From assembly GCA_944472155.2 (NCBI GenBank), contig OX235271.1, positions 81,040,256 to 81,104,255 of the forward strand: DNA of 64,000 nt, given 5' to 3'. Position numbers and translations under genes: made by a program. Positions 9,647 to 19,444 of this stretch are shown here, piece after piece. How positions within the stretch are numbered: position 1 is the first letter of the stretch; the number at the start of each line of letters is the position of its first letter. Below the pieces are notes generated by a model, which had not been told where the DNA came from, did not search any database, and was given only the letters and a program-made list of their open reading frames with translations. This DNA is from Trichobilharzia szidati (Eukaryota > Platyhelminthes > Trematoda > Strigeidida > Schistosomatidae).

Positions 9647-10175
9647 TTAATAAATTTTGTCTATCTCGATGTGTCTATTGATTGATGATTCACTGGAATC
9701 CCAGGCCTCCAAAAATTCTCTAGCATTCTTGGTGTTTCCTCTGTCTAATATTTGAACGTTGTCCCAGTCAAATTGATATCGGTAGTTGTCTGTATGTAGT
9801 GATATGAGGGAGTGGATGTCATGTCTTTTGACGGCTAGTTTATGTTCATGAATACGAAGACGAAGGGGACGTCCACTTTGGCCAATGTAGTGTTTTTCGC
9901 AGTTGTTACAGTTTATTTTGTAGATGACCTTGGTTTTATCTTCTTTCGTTGTTGAGTCTTTTGCATTAACATAGAACTGAGTGAAGTGATTTTGTTGGTT
10001 TGTGTACGACATCAATTCCTAAAGGTATGAAGAGTCCTGCAGTGGTTTCTGAAATGTCCTTTATGTATGGTAGGGTGATTTTCTTTGTACTTTCCCTAGA
10101 GGGCCTTTGGTTTGATAGGTTGACTTGGCTGACGACTACTGGTGATATATAGCTTAGAATTGTTCTCAATAGCAC
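9647..10175 (-). pseudogene. PLE C-terminal GIY-YIG endonuclease, one frameshift
   Basis: C-terminal endonuclease domain of a Penelope-like polyprotein, which nicks target DNA for reverse transcription. The upstream frame (9966-10175) has the linker between RT and endonuclease (LPYIKDISE, then GIDVVHKPTKSL). The downstream frame (9647-10015) has CNNCEKHYIG, the arginine-rich RPLRLRIHEH helix and DRGNTKNAREFLEAW with the expected acidic residue. The frames join through a shift near 9990-10015. The RT domain is absent, so this is a 5'-truncated copy. It is close to the domain at 43500-44006. Confidence 0.75.
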
Positions 10176-10204
10176 AGATTTTTTTCTATTTTACTATTCT
10201 TTTC

Positions 10205-10345
10205 ATCACATGTTTCTGCTTACTGTAATTCTTTTGAACCTCCGACTTTCTTCTCCCTTCCATACCTTTGTGTGTGCTACATGGATTATAACAACCTGAA
10301 TTGGTGCACTTCTGTGCAAAGTTCCACGTTATTCAGTCAGTCTCC
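10205..10345 (+). mobile_element. LINE 3' tail (downstream part of the interrupted LINE)
   Basis: Matches the 3' ends of the LINE copies at 49.5-49.63 kb and 52.46-52.62 kb. Shared features are the pyrimidine-rich lead, then GTGTGCTACATGGA-type sequence and GTGCAAAGTTCCACGTT (AAAGTTCTACGTTGAA near 52596). Confidence 0.6.
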
Positions 10346-10409
10346 TTTTTTTAACACATTTCTAAAACACTACCATTTTTATAATTTCGATAAAGAAGGG
10401 AAGACGAAA

Positions 10410-10462
10410 TTTGCAGTATAAAATGATATCATTCTATTTCACAGGTTCTCATCAGCTGCAGA
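10410..10462 (-). ncRNA. Hammerhead-like motif H3b, left arm
   Basis: Minus strand: CTGATGA (10449-10455), an 8-nt GAACCTGT in the stem II position, GAAA (10437-10440), palindromic stem III around GATATC, then TATAC before TGCA. Stem I GCAG/TGC. The predicted cleavage triplet reads TAC, which breaks the NUH rule. Confidence 0.5.
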
Positions 10463-10967
10463 CTACCTGAAATTACAATGGTTATATAAATGATAATAAC
10501 ATACTTTAATGTTTGAGTAGTAGTAGAGAAGAGGTAAAATTGACGCATCCAAAAAAAAGAATGAAAGCATTACAATTTTTAGTTTAAGTTTTCATCATCA
10601 ATTTATACACTTTCAAAGTTGAAATGAGGGGGGAGGGGTAAGACAGAAAACAGAAAAATTGATTAACAGAAACAGTGTTAGCTTGTAGGTTCACATGGCG
10701 ACTCCAAAAAACAAAGGCGGTTACAGTTTATGAGATTATGATTTGCTCAGTGAGTTGAGATCACTGAATTAGATGACTAATCAAAATCAAAATTCAGTTA
10801 CCAAGGGAGTGAGAGGTTAATCACACTCTCTTTCTGTATGCATAAGTCTGGTTTAAATCGTTTGTTTGCTATCGCTTCGGAAAATCGTCAATTTTACCTC
10901 TTCTCTACTACTACTCAAACATTAAAGTATGTTATTATCATTTATATAACCATTGTAATTTCAGGTA

Positions 10968-11025
10968 GTCTGCAGCTGATGAGAACCTGTGAAATAGAAT
11001 GATATCATTTTATACTGCAAATTTC
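10968..11025 (+). ncRNA. Hammerhead-like motif H3b, right arm
   Basis: CTGATGA at 10976-10982, GAAA at 10991-10994, stem III palindrome around GATATC, then TATAC/TGCA. Mirror copy of 10410-10462. Confidence 0.5.
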
Positions 11026-11084
11026 GTCTTCCTTTCTTCATCGAAATTTATCGAGGGAGCCAGTTGTATGAAATTTTTATAATT

Positions 11085-11477
11085 ATTAACATTATCTCTC
11101 CAATCTATATTGGTATGTGGAATTCTACTTTTTACGCATATTACTATTAACAAGTAATCTATCATAATAGATAGCACTTCATATTCAATGTGAACGTGGA
11201 TTCTAATGTGTGTGTGTGTACACGCGCACCCACACACGCACTACAGTGTAGTGGATATGAATAAAACTAATAAGTAATCATTATCACTTATCATCATCGT
11301 CATTATCATAATTATTATCACCATCATCATTTTGTGGTATGCATTTTCTTTTGTCTCATTTAGATTATTTCCATTCAATTAACATAACATCTTTTCACAT
11401 TCTTGCATGCATATATACTGAAAAGTATTCATATTTCACATATGATTTGTAAACATTTATTTCCCGATACGAATTTA
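11085..11477. other. AT-rich stretch with microsatellites
   Basis: Contains a TG/CA-rich run at about 11205-11240 and ATC-type triplet repeats at about 11285-11335. No gene seen. Confidence 0.4.
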
Positions 11478-11502
11478 AAACAAGCAATAAAGGTTAATAA
11501 AG

Positions 11503-11560
11503 CAGGATGATTTAATGAATTCATCAAATTTCGGTAGAACTCCTCGTCAGCTGAATACTC
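11503..11560 (-). ncRNA. Hammerhead-like motif H9
   Basis: Minus strand: CTGACGA (11544-11550), short stem II bounded by GG/CC, GAAA (11529-11532), stem III palindrome around ATGAATTCAT, and ATC before CTGC. A CAG/CTG stem I is possible. Related to H3 in having a long AT-rich palindromic stem III. Confidence 0.5.
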
Positions 11561-11974
11561 TACATACACGGATATATACATATATATATACTTTTGAAAT
11601 TACATTGGGAGATATAAGACTGATAAGTAAACAAACTGCATTGAATCAGTCACATGCAGAAAGACAGGTGCGAATGTTTTCCAGGTCATGTTCAAATAGA
11701 GAGATAAGGGGAGAGAGAGTATGAGAGATCAAAATTCAGATAAATTGCATTACGCATCAATTACATCACTTAGATAAACAATTAGTCATCAGAGAATGTA
11801 ACAAGAATTGCAACCAGAGGGATGTCAATAGTAATAGTTATAATAACAGTAATAATAAGTGTTGAAGTGAGTTAAGATAATCCTACTGATAAAGGATAGT
11901 TTTAAATGAATCAATAACAATAATAGAAATAATAATAATGAAAGGTAGAATAATAAGTAAAACGTATTACCATG

Positions 11975-12751
11975 GTAGATTCTGAGTCACGACCATCTCC
12001 TTTTGTACACAGAGACCTGGTTTGTAAACTCTGTAATTGCAAGCATATTCTTGTTTCTTTGTCTACTGACAATAGTGAATGAATTGACCGCGTCGATATC
12101 ATGTCCGTAATCCACAAGATGTTTTGTTATTGAGGTGTTTTCAACCCTTTTGGCAAATGCTCCATCATGCGAGTAGACAATCGCCTTTCTGTACGACCTA
12201 TGTATTTGCTTCCACAAACACACTCAAATTGATATACGCAGTTTGAAGTGTCGAGGATTGGCGACTGGTCTTTCCCAGATTGTTGAACGACTCGCTTAGT
12301 GGTGTTAAGGAAAACAAGTTTTGCAGCAATAATAAGTTCTCTTGATGGCTTTGTCGAGTCTTCGTTTGACTACTTCCTGTACATCATCTCCTTTGAACGG
12401 CAAACTGATATAGCCAGGTTTCTTCGGAACTTTTTGAATTGTTTTGCAGGGGCTATTTTCTGTAGAGTATTCATTAATGAACTTCTCAGGATATCCATTC
12501 TTAGATAAGATATCCTTCAGGGATTTTATTTCATGCTCAACAGTACTGTTAGAACAAATTTTTCGTGCTCTATTGAACAGTGTTCTGACTAAGTTCTTTT
12601 TATACTGGATTGGAACAAAACTCTTGAAATGCATGTACTGTCCTGTCCATGAAGACTTTCTAAATATAGATCTTTCGATTGTGCCATCATTCATTTTCGC
12701 CAGAAAAACGTCTAGGAATTTAATAGTTCTACCGAAATTTGATGAATTCAT
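11975..12751 (-). pseudogene. PLE RT C-terminus and GIY-YIG remnant
   Basis: The 12305-12751 frame has the post-catalytic RT region of a PLE: FLDVFLAKMNDGTIERS, then a basic SIFRKSSWTGQYMHFKS stretch typical of the thumb, then the LPFKGDDVQEVVKRRLDKA linker. Downstream, 11987-12223 covers the second half of the GIY-YIG domain (SITKHLVDYGHDIDAVNSF), with frame changes between. The RT palm with its catalytic aspartates is missing. The first nine or so residues (MNSSNFGRT) come from antisense ribozyme arm sequence, not from an ancestral protein. Confidence 0.7.
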
Positions 12752-12889
12752 TAAATCATTCTGCTTTATTAACCTTTATTGCTTGTTTTCCATATAATTT
12801 GTGTTAAAATTAACTATTTTTTTTGTAGACTAACACCTGTTCTTACTTATCTTAACTCGTTTTCCTTCTCTAACTATTATCCAATTCAG

Positions 12890-13921
12890 ATTCATCAATG
12901 AATGAATCGTCAAATAAAACTATTACTGTAACACCACCAGCATCGAAAAATCTTGATGGAAATGGTGCTATATTCAATCGTACAGGATCACAAAAAAGTA
13001 ATTTAATACTGGTTGATAGACGTAGCGGTCGTCGTGATCGTATAAAACGACCTGAAGTATTAGGAAGATCAGATTCATTGAATAGTTCGACTTTAGAAGT
13101 ATCATCATCTCATTTGGAAACAAAGAATAATAATACGGGAAATGCTGCAATAGTCATCAGTTCAAATGTCAATGGTTTAAACAAGAATCAAGGTAAACTC
13201 GTAACTAATTCTAATGATTCTTCACCTGTATATGATGATGAAACTGTTAAAAGTCTAGTGACAATAAAAGTTTCAAAGACTATTCATCCTGAGCCGACAC
13301 ATTTTATTCGTGTTGGTTCACAGCAGAGTGAGTTTATGCTACAAGATCGACGTAGCAAACGAGGGAATCGTCGTTTACCATTCAAAATAGTTGAAAATGA
13401 TGGAGAAGTAGACAGTGCATCACATGACTTGCCAAAGGTCAATTCAACATCTATAGTTTCGTTGGCTAAGTCTACAAACGATACTAATTTTATCGACAAC
13501 CAGTTATTCTTGAATAAGCCAGAAAAGAATATAATAGTTAAAAATGAAATCTCTTCTCCTGATCTTCTGTCAGAAGCTTCTCAATTCAACCCACTCTCTG
13601 ATACTTATGATATTTCTACTCCATTATCTCTTTGTGAGGAATTCTCTGACCAGTTAACAGAATCACAAATGAATTATTCTAGTACAATAAATGGAAATAT
13701 CATGTCAAGTGAAGTTTTACCTCCACTAACTAGAACAGCATTAACTACTTATGGGAATTTCAGTGATTCAATTGATGAAGTGCATACTTGTTCAACTATT
13801 CAAAAGTCTTCCAATCATCACTTTGGAACTCGGATTAACGAACAGCGAGATACTATTTCAGCGAATGCTGGTTGGAAAGAAAAAGAAGAAGAAGAAGAGC
13901 AGGAGGAAGAAGCATACTTAT
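12890..13921 (+). CDS. Host gene, large internal exon (unknown protein)
   Basis: I do not recognise the family. The exon starts after a pyrimidine-rich acceptor (CCAATTCAG at 12881-12889) in phase 1; the in-frame ATG at 12898 need not be the start, since the frame runs back to the acceptor. The protein is rich in Ser, Asn and Thr and probably disordered. It holds two copies of a basic motif: GSQKSNLILVDRRSGRR at about residues 30-46 (counting from the ATG) and GSQQSEFMLQDRRSKRG at about 140-156. An acidic run of glutamates lies near 13881-13912. The end is set at a GT at 13922, which keeps phase 1 with the next exon; a GT at 13871 also fits. Codon use is AT-rich but the frame is clean for about 1 kb, unlike the surrounding repeats. 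A stop at 13936 would end the protein if the donor is not used. Confidence 0.75.
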
Positions 13922-14499
13922 GTTCGTTAGTTCTTTAGATAACTTTTATATTCTGTATATACCTATAGAATTAGTTTGAGGGATATCCACCTTCATAGAT
14001 TAAAAGTCTACACTTTAGTTTACTTAAAAAAAGAGTAAATCATTCAGAAATGGATGATCACAGTAAAAATCAAGTTATAAGTCATTAGTATAGATAACAT
14101 AAAGTAAACAGAAAGGAATATCTCAAAACTCATACCAAAAACTACTTGTTATAGTTAGAATTGCTCACTCTACCACACGCAGATAAGTCAAGGTTAACTG
14201 GATGTTTGGAAGTTGGAAATACATATATTCTGTCGTGAGTCACTTGTTTTAGGCACTCAACTTCGAATCACTGAGTCACGGGTTCTCAGACTCTGTTTCA
14301 CTTACCTAGATTTAGACATGATATGGGTGAATCATTGGGAAATGTGTGCGAATGGTTGTTGAATAATGAATGAGCTTCTACAAGTCGACCCCTAACATCT
14401 TAAAAATTCCAGGTTAATTAAGCTTACACTTTCCCAAATTTAACAAACTAACTCTCAGTTTAAGAACTACTGGTACGTCCCTGTAACTTTTATAGGATA

Positions 14500-14712
14500 T
14501 AGATAGCTTTCATGACCCGGGTTCAAGTTTCAGAAGGGATATGAGTACCTCCACAATTGTAGATAAGTTTTGCTAACGAGTACCGACAAGCACGAGATCT
14601 GGATCCAAGGCTCTCTGCCGATTGCTTGTTACTATCTAACAACAACTCATAGTGTATCGTGATGGTGAGCAACCTAGCATGGTGGGTACATTGCAAACTT
14701 AAGTAGTGATCT
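14500..14712 (+). mobile_element. Family H8 SINE, 3' part
   Basis: Head damaged (GGGTTCAAGTTTCAGAAGGG near 14519), then GCACGAGATCTGGATCCAAGG where the hammerhead 3' half should be (GAAA lost), then the tail with CACCATGCT-type sequence and CATTGCAAAC near 14690. Decayed and not ribozyme-competent. Confidence 0.6.
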
Positions 14713-14719
14713 ATCGTTT

Positions 14720-14975
14720 CTAGTTTTTTTATTCCTTCACGTTCCCAGTGGAACATAGGGCTTCAAGCTAGGGACTTGAAGTTTCAGTAGCAGCGGTGTT
14801 TATTTTTACAGGATGGGGTTGCTAGCCTCATTCCCAACCTTCCCTCTTTGCCAGTTCTATTACTGGCTTAGCGAGGTAAAGGAGTGCGTCGGTGACCGGG
14901 GATCGAATCCTGGACCATGTGCATGGTCGGCGAGCGTCTTAACTGCTGTGCCACTGACTCACAATCGTTTCTAAT
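14720..14975 (-). mobile_element. SINE-4, full length, minus
   Basis: Tail GTTCCCAGTGGAACATAGGG at about 14740-14759, then the body, then box B (GGGGATCGAATCC near 14898-14910, complement GGATTCGATCCCC) and the tRNA-like head ending about 14965. Tail shared with RTE LINE 3' ends. Confidence 0.7.
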
Positions 14976-15109
14976 TAGGCCTGACAAATTTGCACTTTAT
15001 TAGCTTTTAAAAAAGGTGATGATGCAACTCATTGTATATTAGAATGTTTCAAATAAATTTGTGAACATTCACTTGAAAATTTTACGATCCTAAGTGTAAG
15101 ACTGTATGG

Positions 15110-15290
15110 ATTTTGCCACAAACCATCACCAGTTAGAGAACAACTGGAAACTACTGGGCATCTGGTCTGGCAATGGTTTGAGAACCTACATATCCGGCCA
15201 CCCATTATCTCAGCATGGGTCAATCCTAGAACCTTCCGGTTAGGATTAACTAGGTTAGAATCCAATAGCCCGTCAATTTTAGCTTCTTTC
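15110..15290 (-). mobile_element. H2 SINE, strongly decayed
   Basis: Recognisable by AGTTAGAGAACAACTGGAAA at 15133-15152 and CCTAGAACCTTCCGGTTAGG near 15225, which match the tail and head of the H2 family in minus orientation. Confidence 0.45.
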
Positions 15291-16834
15291 GGTCTTCATC
15301 ATAGAGCTACTGCTAATGAATACCATCCGGGAATATCCATCCTCACACCCAACTCGGTGGGCCGCATCGATCACAATTTCCTACGCGAGCTTCAGAAAGT
15401 CCGTCCTCTAACACATTTTACCTAACCTAACTCAGTTCCATATTATTTTGATAAATTCTGTCATTCTATAACTGAGTTAATTATACGATACTGCTTTTAT
15501 AACATGAAATTTTTTAATATTCTCCTTTATTATCTTGTTTTCCTAACACCGCTCAATATTCCATGGTACAGATTTTATGTTTTCTCACTTCTAACAGTCA
15601 TCACTGACTGGAATTTCTTAATAAATATATAACCCTCATTACCCCAACATTAAAATAAGGTCTTCGGCTAAGAAAGTTCTTCTTGTAAAGTTACATTCTT
15701 TTTCAAAGGTGTATAATCATGTTTATGTGTTTTAGAATCGGTTATGACAAACTTGTTTGCGTCTATTGTAATCTATAGTCTTGACAGTTAGTGAAAATTT
15801 TAGAGTGAAATATTATTGGTTATACTATGTATAACTCGTAAATCGATTGGAGAAATTGGGGTTCATCAGTATGCAGGTGATCGATAATCGTCACTTTTGT
15901 ATACACGAAAATAACCAACATGTTTATAACAACTTATTTACTTGTAACTTATATTTGAATATTTGGTTGGCAGCTAACTAAATATAGTATGGGGCTGTTA
16001 CCCATTAGACTAGGCAGTGGACTTCTAACTACCAGGTCACGGGTTCAGACGGTCAGATAGTATCACTAGCCCTTACACAATAAGTGTATCTCATTGCCTC
16101 AGCTGCACGGTATTGCCAGTGATTGTTGAGTTAGTTGATAAACTGAATAGTTGCTGATAACTAAACATAATCCTGAGATTTCTAAACGCATAAATATGTA
16201 TTAAATGTCCGTTACTAGTAATTGATACACATAAAACTTTGCGCCTCAATCATGTATTGCCTAAATGATAGTTCGTCCTCTATTAATTGATGTTCCCATC
16301 ATTATGAAGCATTGGATCTGTGCATATTACGCTTAATGAGCAAATAGATATTTTTGTATAACTAGTTTTGCAGTTTGACAGAATTAAATTCAGTCACTCG
16401 TAATTATGCTACGTAGGATTTCATGATCTAAGCGAATTATTTCTGATTTAGCTCCACAAGTAAGTGGAGTGATCAACGCTTACGAATATTTTAACTTTTT
16501 GTGTCGAATGGGATGTCGGTACAAATAAATTCTGAAACAATGATTGGAATTTGGGAAATCAGAACAGCATCTCATACATGCCTTCTCGAATTTCTATTCA
16601 AAATGTTGTACAGACACCATTGCCAATTTCTTTTAAGGTCAATTTTTGTACGAACTAAGGCTAAATTTTTAACTAACATACAACTGTATCTACTGTAAAT
16701 CCAAGTGTAAATGGTAAAAAGGATGAACGTCACTCAGTGTAAACATCATAAAGACTAGTTTACAGTAGGCTCTGAGAAGACTGTGACTACTAAATTGTGA
16801 AAATGCTCATTCAAACATCTATAAAAAACAAAAT
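15291..16834. other. Intron sequence, possible tRNA-like relic
   Basis: No exon or major element recognised. About 15990-16055 has ATTAGACTAGGCAGTGG and CACGGGTTCAGAC, spaced like pol III boxes, and could be the head of an old SINE. Confidence 0.3.
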
Positions 16835-17835
16835 AATTGAGCTAAAAATATCCTTTTCGATAATTTCCTCTTCTGACTCTACAATTATATATATATATAT
16901 ATATATATATATGAGGAACTTAATAATATTAAACGGTTGCTGAGTGAAAATGGTTATCCAGAAAAGTTCATTGATAAGAATATGAATCAAAAATTAAGGC
17001 AGCCCAAAGTACCAACAGTTCCTAAAAAGGCCTTATTCTTACAAATTCAGTCCTTCGGGGATAACATCAGCGAGACACTAACACAACGCCTTAGGAATGC
17101 CGTAAAAAGAGCATTCCTTGCTGCTGAATTACACTGTGTCTTCAAAACTACCCCCCCCTTATTTCGCTTCCGAGAGTAAAAGATAAACTGCCTAATTTCG
17201 CCTCTTCCATGTGTATCTACCAATTTAACTGCTCCTGTGGAGCTAGTTACATAGACCGTACATTTAGGTGTGTTTCTCGTCGGATTTCCGAACATTACCG
17301 TGCTTAGTGGTTAAGCAAAGGATAAACAAAATCAACTCGTAGCACTATTCTATCTCATCTTGTCGATAGAGAACAAAAGATTGATGTTAACCAGGCTTTC
17401 AGGGTCATTTACCGCATACCAACAAATCTCAATTTCGCCTTAAGAGTTCGACTACTAAATATAACTGAGGCCGTTGGGATCCACATTAAGAAGCCTAACT
17501 TTTATGTCTAAGAGAAGCTGGTTAAGACATTGTCCTTACCTTGGCCATCTAGGTTCCGATGATCCTCAATTTCTTGTGGAAATTTCCTGAATTTTAATTG
17601 ATATTCTATTTGCTATTATATTTGTATGCTTATTATAATTTATACGTCTTTGCTGAACAATAGTTCCATTGATCTTACTTAACAATTCTATATTATTTAA
17701 GAAACGCCAATATTGTTGTTGACTACTATTCTAGAATATTCTATGTTTGTAAACATATATATATATATATATATATAATTGTAGAGACAGAAGAGGAAAC
17801 TATCTAAAAGGATATTCTTTGCTCACTTATTTTCT
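16835..17835 (+). mobile_element. PLE C-terminal fragment with inverted H7 ends and TA repeats
   Basis: Coding remnant at about 16912-17511. The frame at 16937-17179 has NGYPEKFI and the NAVKRAFLAAELHCVF linker; after a frameshift in a C run near 17150, the text continues as MCIYQFNCSCGASYIDRT (GIY-YIG start, with YID for YIG) and ends with NITEAVGIHIKKPNFYV. Inverted sequences related to the H7 hammerhead lie at both ends (about 16840-16885 minus and 17775-17835 plus), each joined to a TA microsatellite (16887-16911 and 17755-17777). Confidence 0.65.
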
Positions 17836-18078
17836 TTTTTAATAAACTGTGCACAGGCACAAAAGATGTTCTACTAGCTCAGTGCCCCCCTATCAGTCTT
17901 CCAACATTCACGTAATATTTGAAGTCCATTTCATTCACCTCATAATCTCCTCAATGCGTAGCTAGACAAGAGATGATTATAAAGCCTAAAATTTTAGATA
18001 ACATTCTTGTTAGTGTAATTCCTTTTTTAGTTATTATAACTAAGTGTTTTCGTTTTAACTGACACTGAAACAATAAAC
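17836..18078. other. No recognisable feature
   Basis: Short AT-rich spacer between two PLE insertions. Confidence 0.4.
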
Positions 18079-18111
18079 AGCTTAAAAACACAGTGTTATA
18101 CAGTATTATTT

Positions 18112-18170
18112 ACTGATGACGTTTCCAGCACAATTTATTGCTGCTCATAATCATATCAAGGCAGTACTCA
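18112..18170 (-). ncRNA. Hammerhead-like motif with expanded core, left arm
   Basis: Minus strand: TTGATATGA where CTGATGA is expected, stem II TGAGCA.../...TGTGCT, then GGAAACGTC and ATCAGT. Stem I may form from ACTG and CAGT. Stem III is the minimal ACGT palindrome. The two extra core bases make activity doubtful. Confidence 0.4.
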
Positions 18171-18202
18171 CACAACTTTCTAACTTCGTTTATATAATTC
18201 CA

Positions 18203-18734
18203 TTATTTCCCATCGCTTGATTTGATTGGTAGTAATATTTTCCATATTTCCGGTATGAATGATGAATCATTCCTATTGCACGTGTTGGGTGTAGGCTCGA
18301 TGAACAAGGATTCAGTAATCAATCTCTCTCTCCACCTACCTAGATTACTTTTTAGAATTTTAATCCTCTCCCACTCTATTGTGTGGTTGTGTGTTAACGC
18401 ACGCAGTGCGATCGCTGAGCTTTTTTCCAAATTACTTATCTTCTCGGGGTCAACCATTCTCACCTTAGCTAAATTCTTATCTTCTGACAATCTGACTACC
18501 CCTGACCTACTAGTCTGACCTATATAGTTGACCTCACTCACAGTCATTTCAAGGTATTTTGTAAATGATATTATTTTGTCTAATTGGGTCAACTGGGTCC
18601 TTAAACCTAAATAGCTTATCCCTGAGTGAGTCTGTAGGTTTAAATGCCACTCTAATTCCTGCTTTGTTGAGAATCCTACGTAGGGTCTCAGATGTCCCCT
18701 CTTTATATGGAAATATGGAAAATAATAGTACCAA
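18203..18734 (-). pseudogene. PLE GIY-YIG domain, frameshifted
   Basis: The upstream frame (18549-18734) reads FPYKEGTSETLRRILNKAGI and ends NNIIYKIP, the RT-endonuclease linker. The downstream frame (18203-18592) has NYIGQTSRSGVVRLSEDKNL and ERIKILKSNLGRWRERLITE. The join near 18545 has lost the CxxC-type segment before YIG. The same PLE subfamily appears at 22.9-23.1 and 57.0-57.6 kb. Confidence 0.65.
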
Positions 18735-18787
18735 TTAAATCAAGTGATAAACAACAGAACTATATAAATGAATTTAGGAAGTCGTGT

Positions 18788-18845
18788 GATTACCTTGATA
18801 TGATTGTGAGCAATAAACTGTGCTCGAAACGTCATCAGTAAATAT
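18788..18845 (+). ncRNA. Hammerhead-like motif with expanded core, right arm
   Basis: Plus strand: TTGATATGA, stem II GAGCA.../...TGCTC, GAAACGTC, then ATCAGTAAATATTACTG. Shares the odd core with 18112-18170. The sequence after the predicted cleavage point is what forms the 60-bp palindrome at 26047-26106. Confidence 0.45.
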
Positions 18846-18950
18846 TACTGTATAACACTGTGAGACTTTATCAAAACACAATTTACCCATAATGGAATTA
18901 CACTCTACCACAGTGCCCAAGTTTTATTGTTATATCAAAGCTTAAAAACA

Positions 18951-19440
18951 GTCATCAAAAAAGAAACTACTTCAGCAATAGTTAGTTCTGATTCTAGTTA
19001 TGATATTATATGCTATTCATTGCTTGAGGTAAGTACTTGTATATCATTCACATCAACCTGTAGTGCTTGCTACCCTTATCGAAGTGATCTAAACACTGGA
19101 CGTGCGTTTCACATGTTTGAGACCGAGCTCCTTAGCTGTATACCAGGTATTGATCAACCCAAAGAGTCAAAATAAGTTCAAACTGACATGAATGGTATAC
19201 AGCTACTTATATCAACCAATCAGTAGTACATAATATCATTCGTTGATGCTTGCTTTATTGATTACTATTTATGCTATCAAGCAGATCAGATATCGTAATC
19301 TGAATAACTACGACATTCAAAAGAAATTGTGGTGAAATTTCACCTTGAACTGCTGTTATCTAAAAGTAATTAGTTATCTTGTGTCCATATTGCACACTTC
19401 ATCGTGACTAAAGGGCAGCTGTAGGTCTGTTAATTATTAT
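18951..19440. repeat. Mostly unassigned, with an S5-like tail
   Basis: About 19185-19235 (ATGAATGGTATACAGCTAC and CAACCAATCAGTAGTA) resembles the end of repeats at 29.8 and 34.2 kb. The rest shows nothing recognisable. Confidence 0.3.
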
Positions 19441-19444
19441 TATA

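Larger units (their letters stand above)
9385..10195 (-). mobile_element. PLE with H4 hammerhead, inserted in a LINE
   Basis: Minus-strand PLE truncated to its C-terminal part: GIY-YIG coding at about 9647-10175, then the 3' region with an H4 hammerhead at about 9425-9478. It splits a decayed LINE into 9140-9384 and 10205-10345, so it inserted later. The left boundary resembles the right end of the 43.4-44.1 kb PLE (GAGAACACA and AGCTGGAT blocks). No clear target-site duplication was found. Confidence 0.65.
10387..11072. mobile_element. PLE remnant flanked by inverted H3b hammerhead arms, 12-bp TSD
   Basis: Exact 12-bp direct repeat ATTTTTATAATT at 10375-10386 and 11073-11084. Arms of about 155 bp (10390-10540 and 10888-11045) are inverted copies, each with a hammerhead. 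The right arm extends about 28 bp further, like the left edge of the related element at 38378. The core (10540-10890) is PLE 3' untranslated sequence plus a trace of coding end near 10860. Confidence 0.7.
11478..12790 (-). mobile_element. PLE with inverted terminal arms
   Basis: Minus-strand PLE with RT C-terminal region (12305-12751) and GIY-YIG remnants (about 11975-12240). The ends are inverted copies: about 11478-11540 on the left and 12722-12790 on the right. The left arm contains a hammerhead-like motif, and the right arm contains only its 3' half, so the fold-back junction lies inside the ribozyme near stem II. The element ends about 100 bp upstream of the host exon at 12890. Confidence 0.65.
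18091..18938 (-). mobile_element. PLE with inverted hammerhead arms and 12-bp TSD
   Basis: Exact 12-bp direct repeat AGCTTAAAAACA at 18079-18090 and 18939-18950. Inverted arms at about 18091-18215 and 18740-18870; the right arm continues to 18938 with a tail that recurs at 25980-26046. Each arm holds a hammerhead-like motif with an unusual core. The centre is the minus-strand GIY-YIG remnant at 18203-18734. Confidence 0.75.

Noticed and set aside
15985..16060. tRNA-derived element
   Set aside because: Box-like spacing only; no second copy confirmed, so not called as a separate mobile element.
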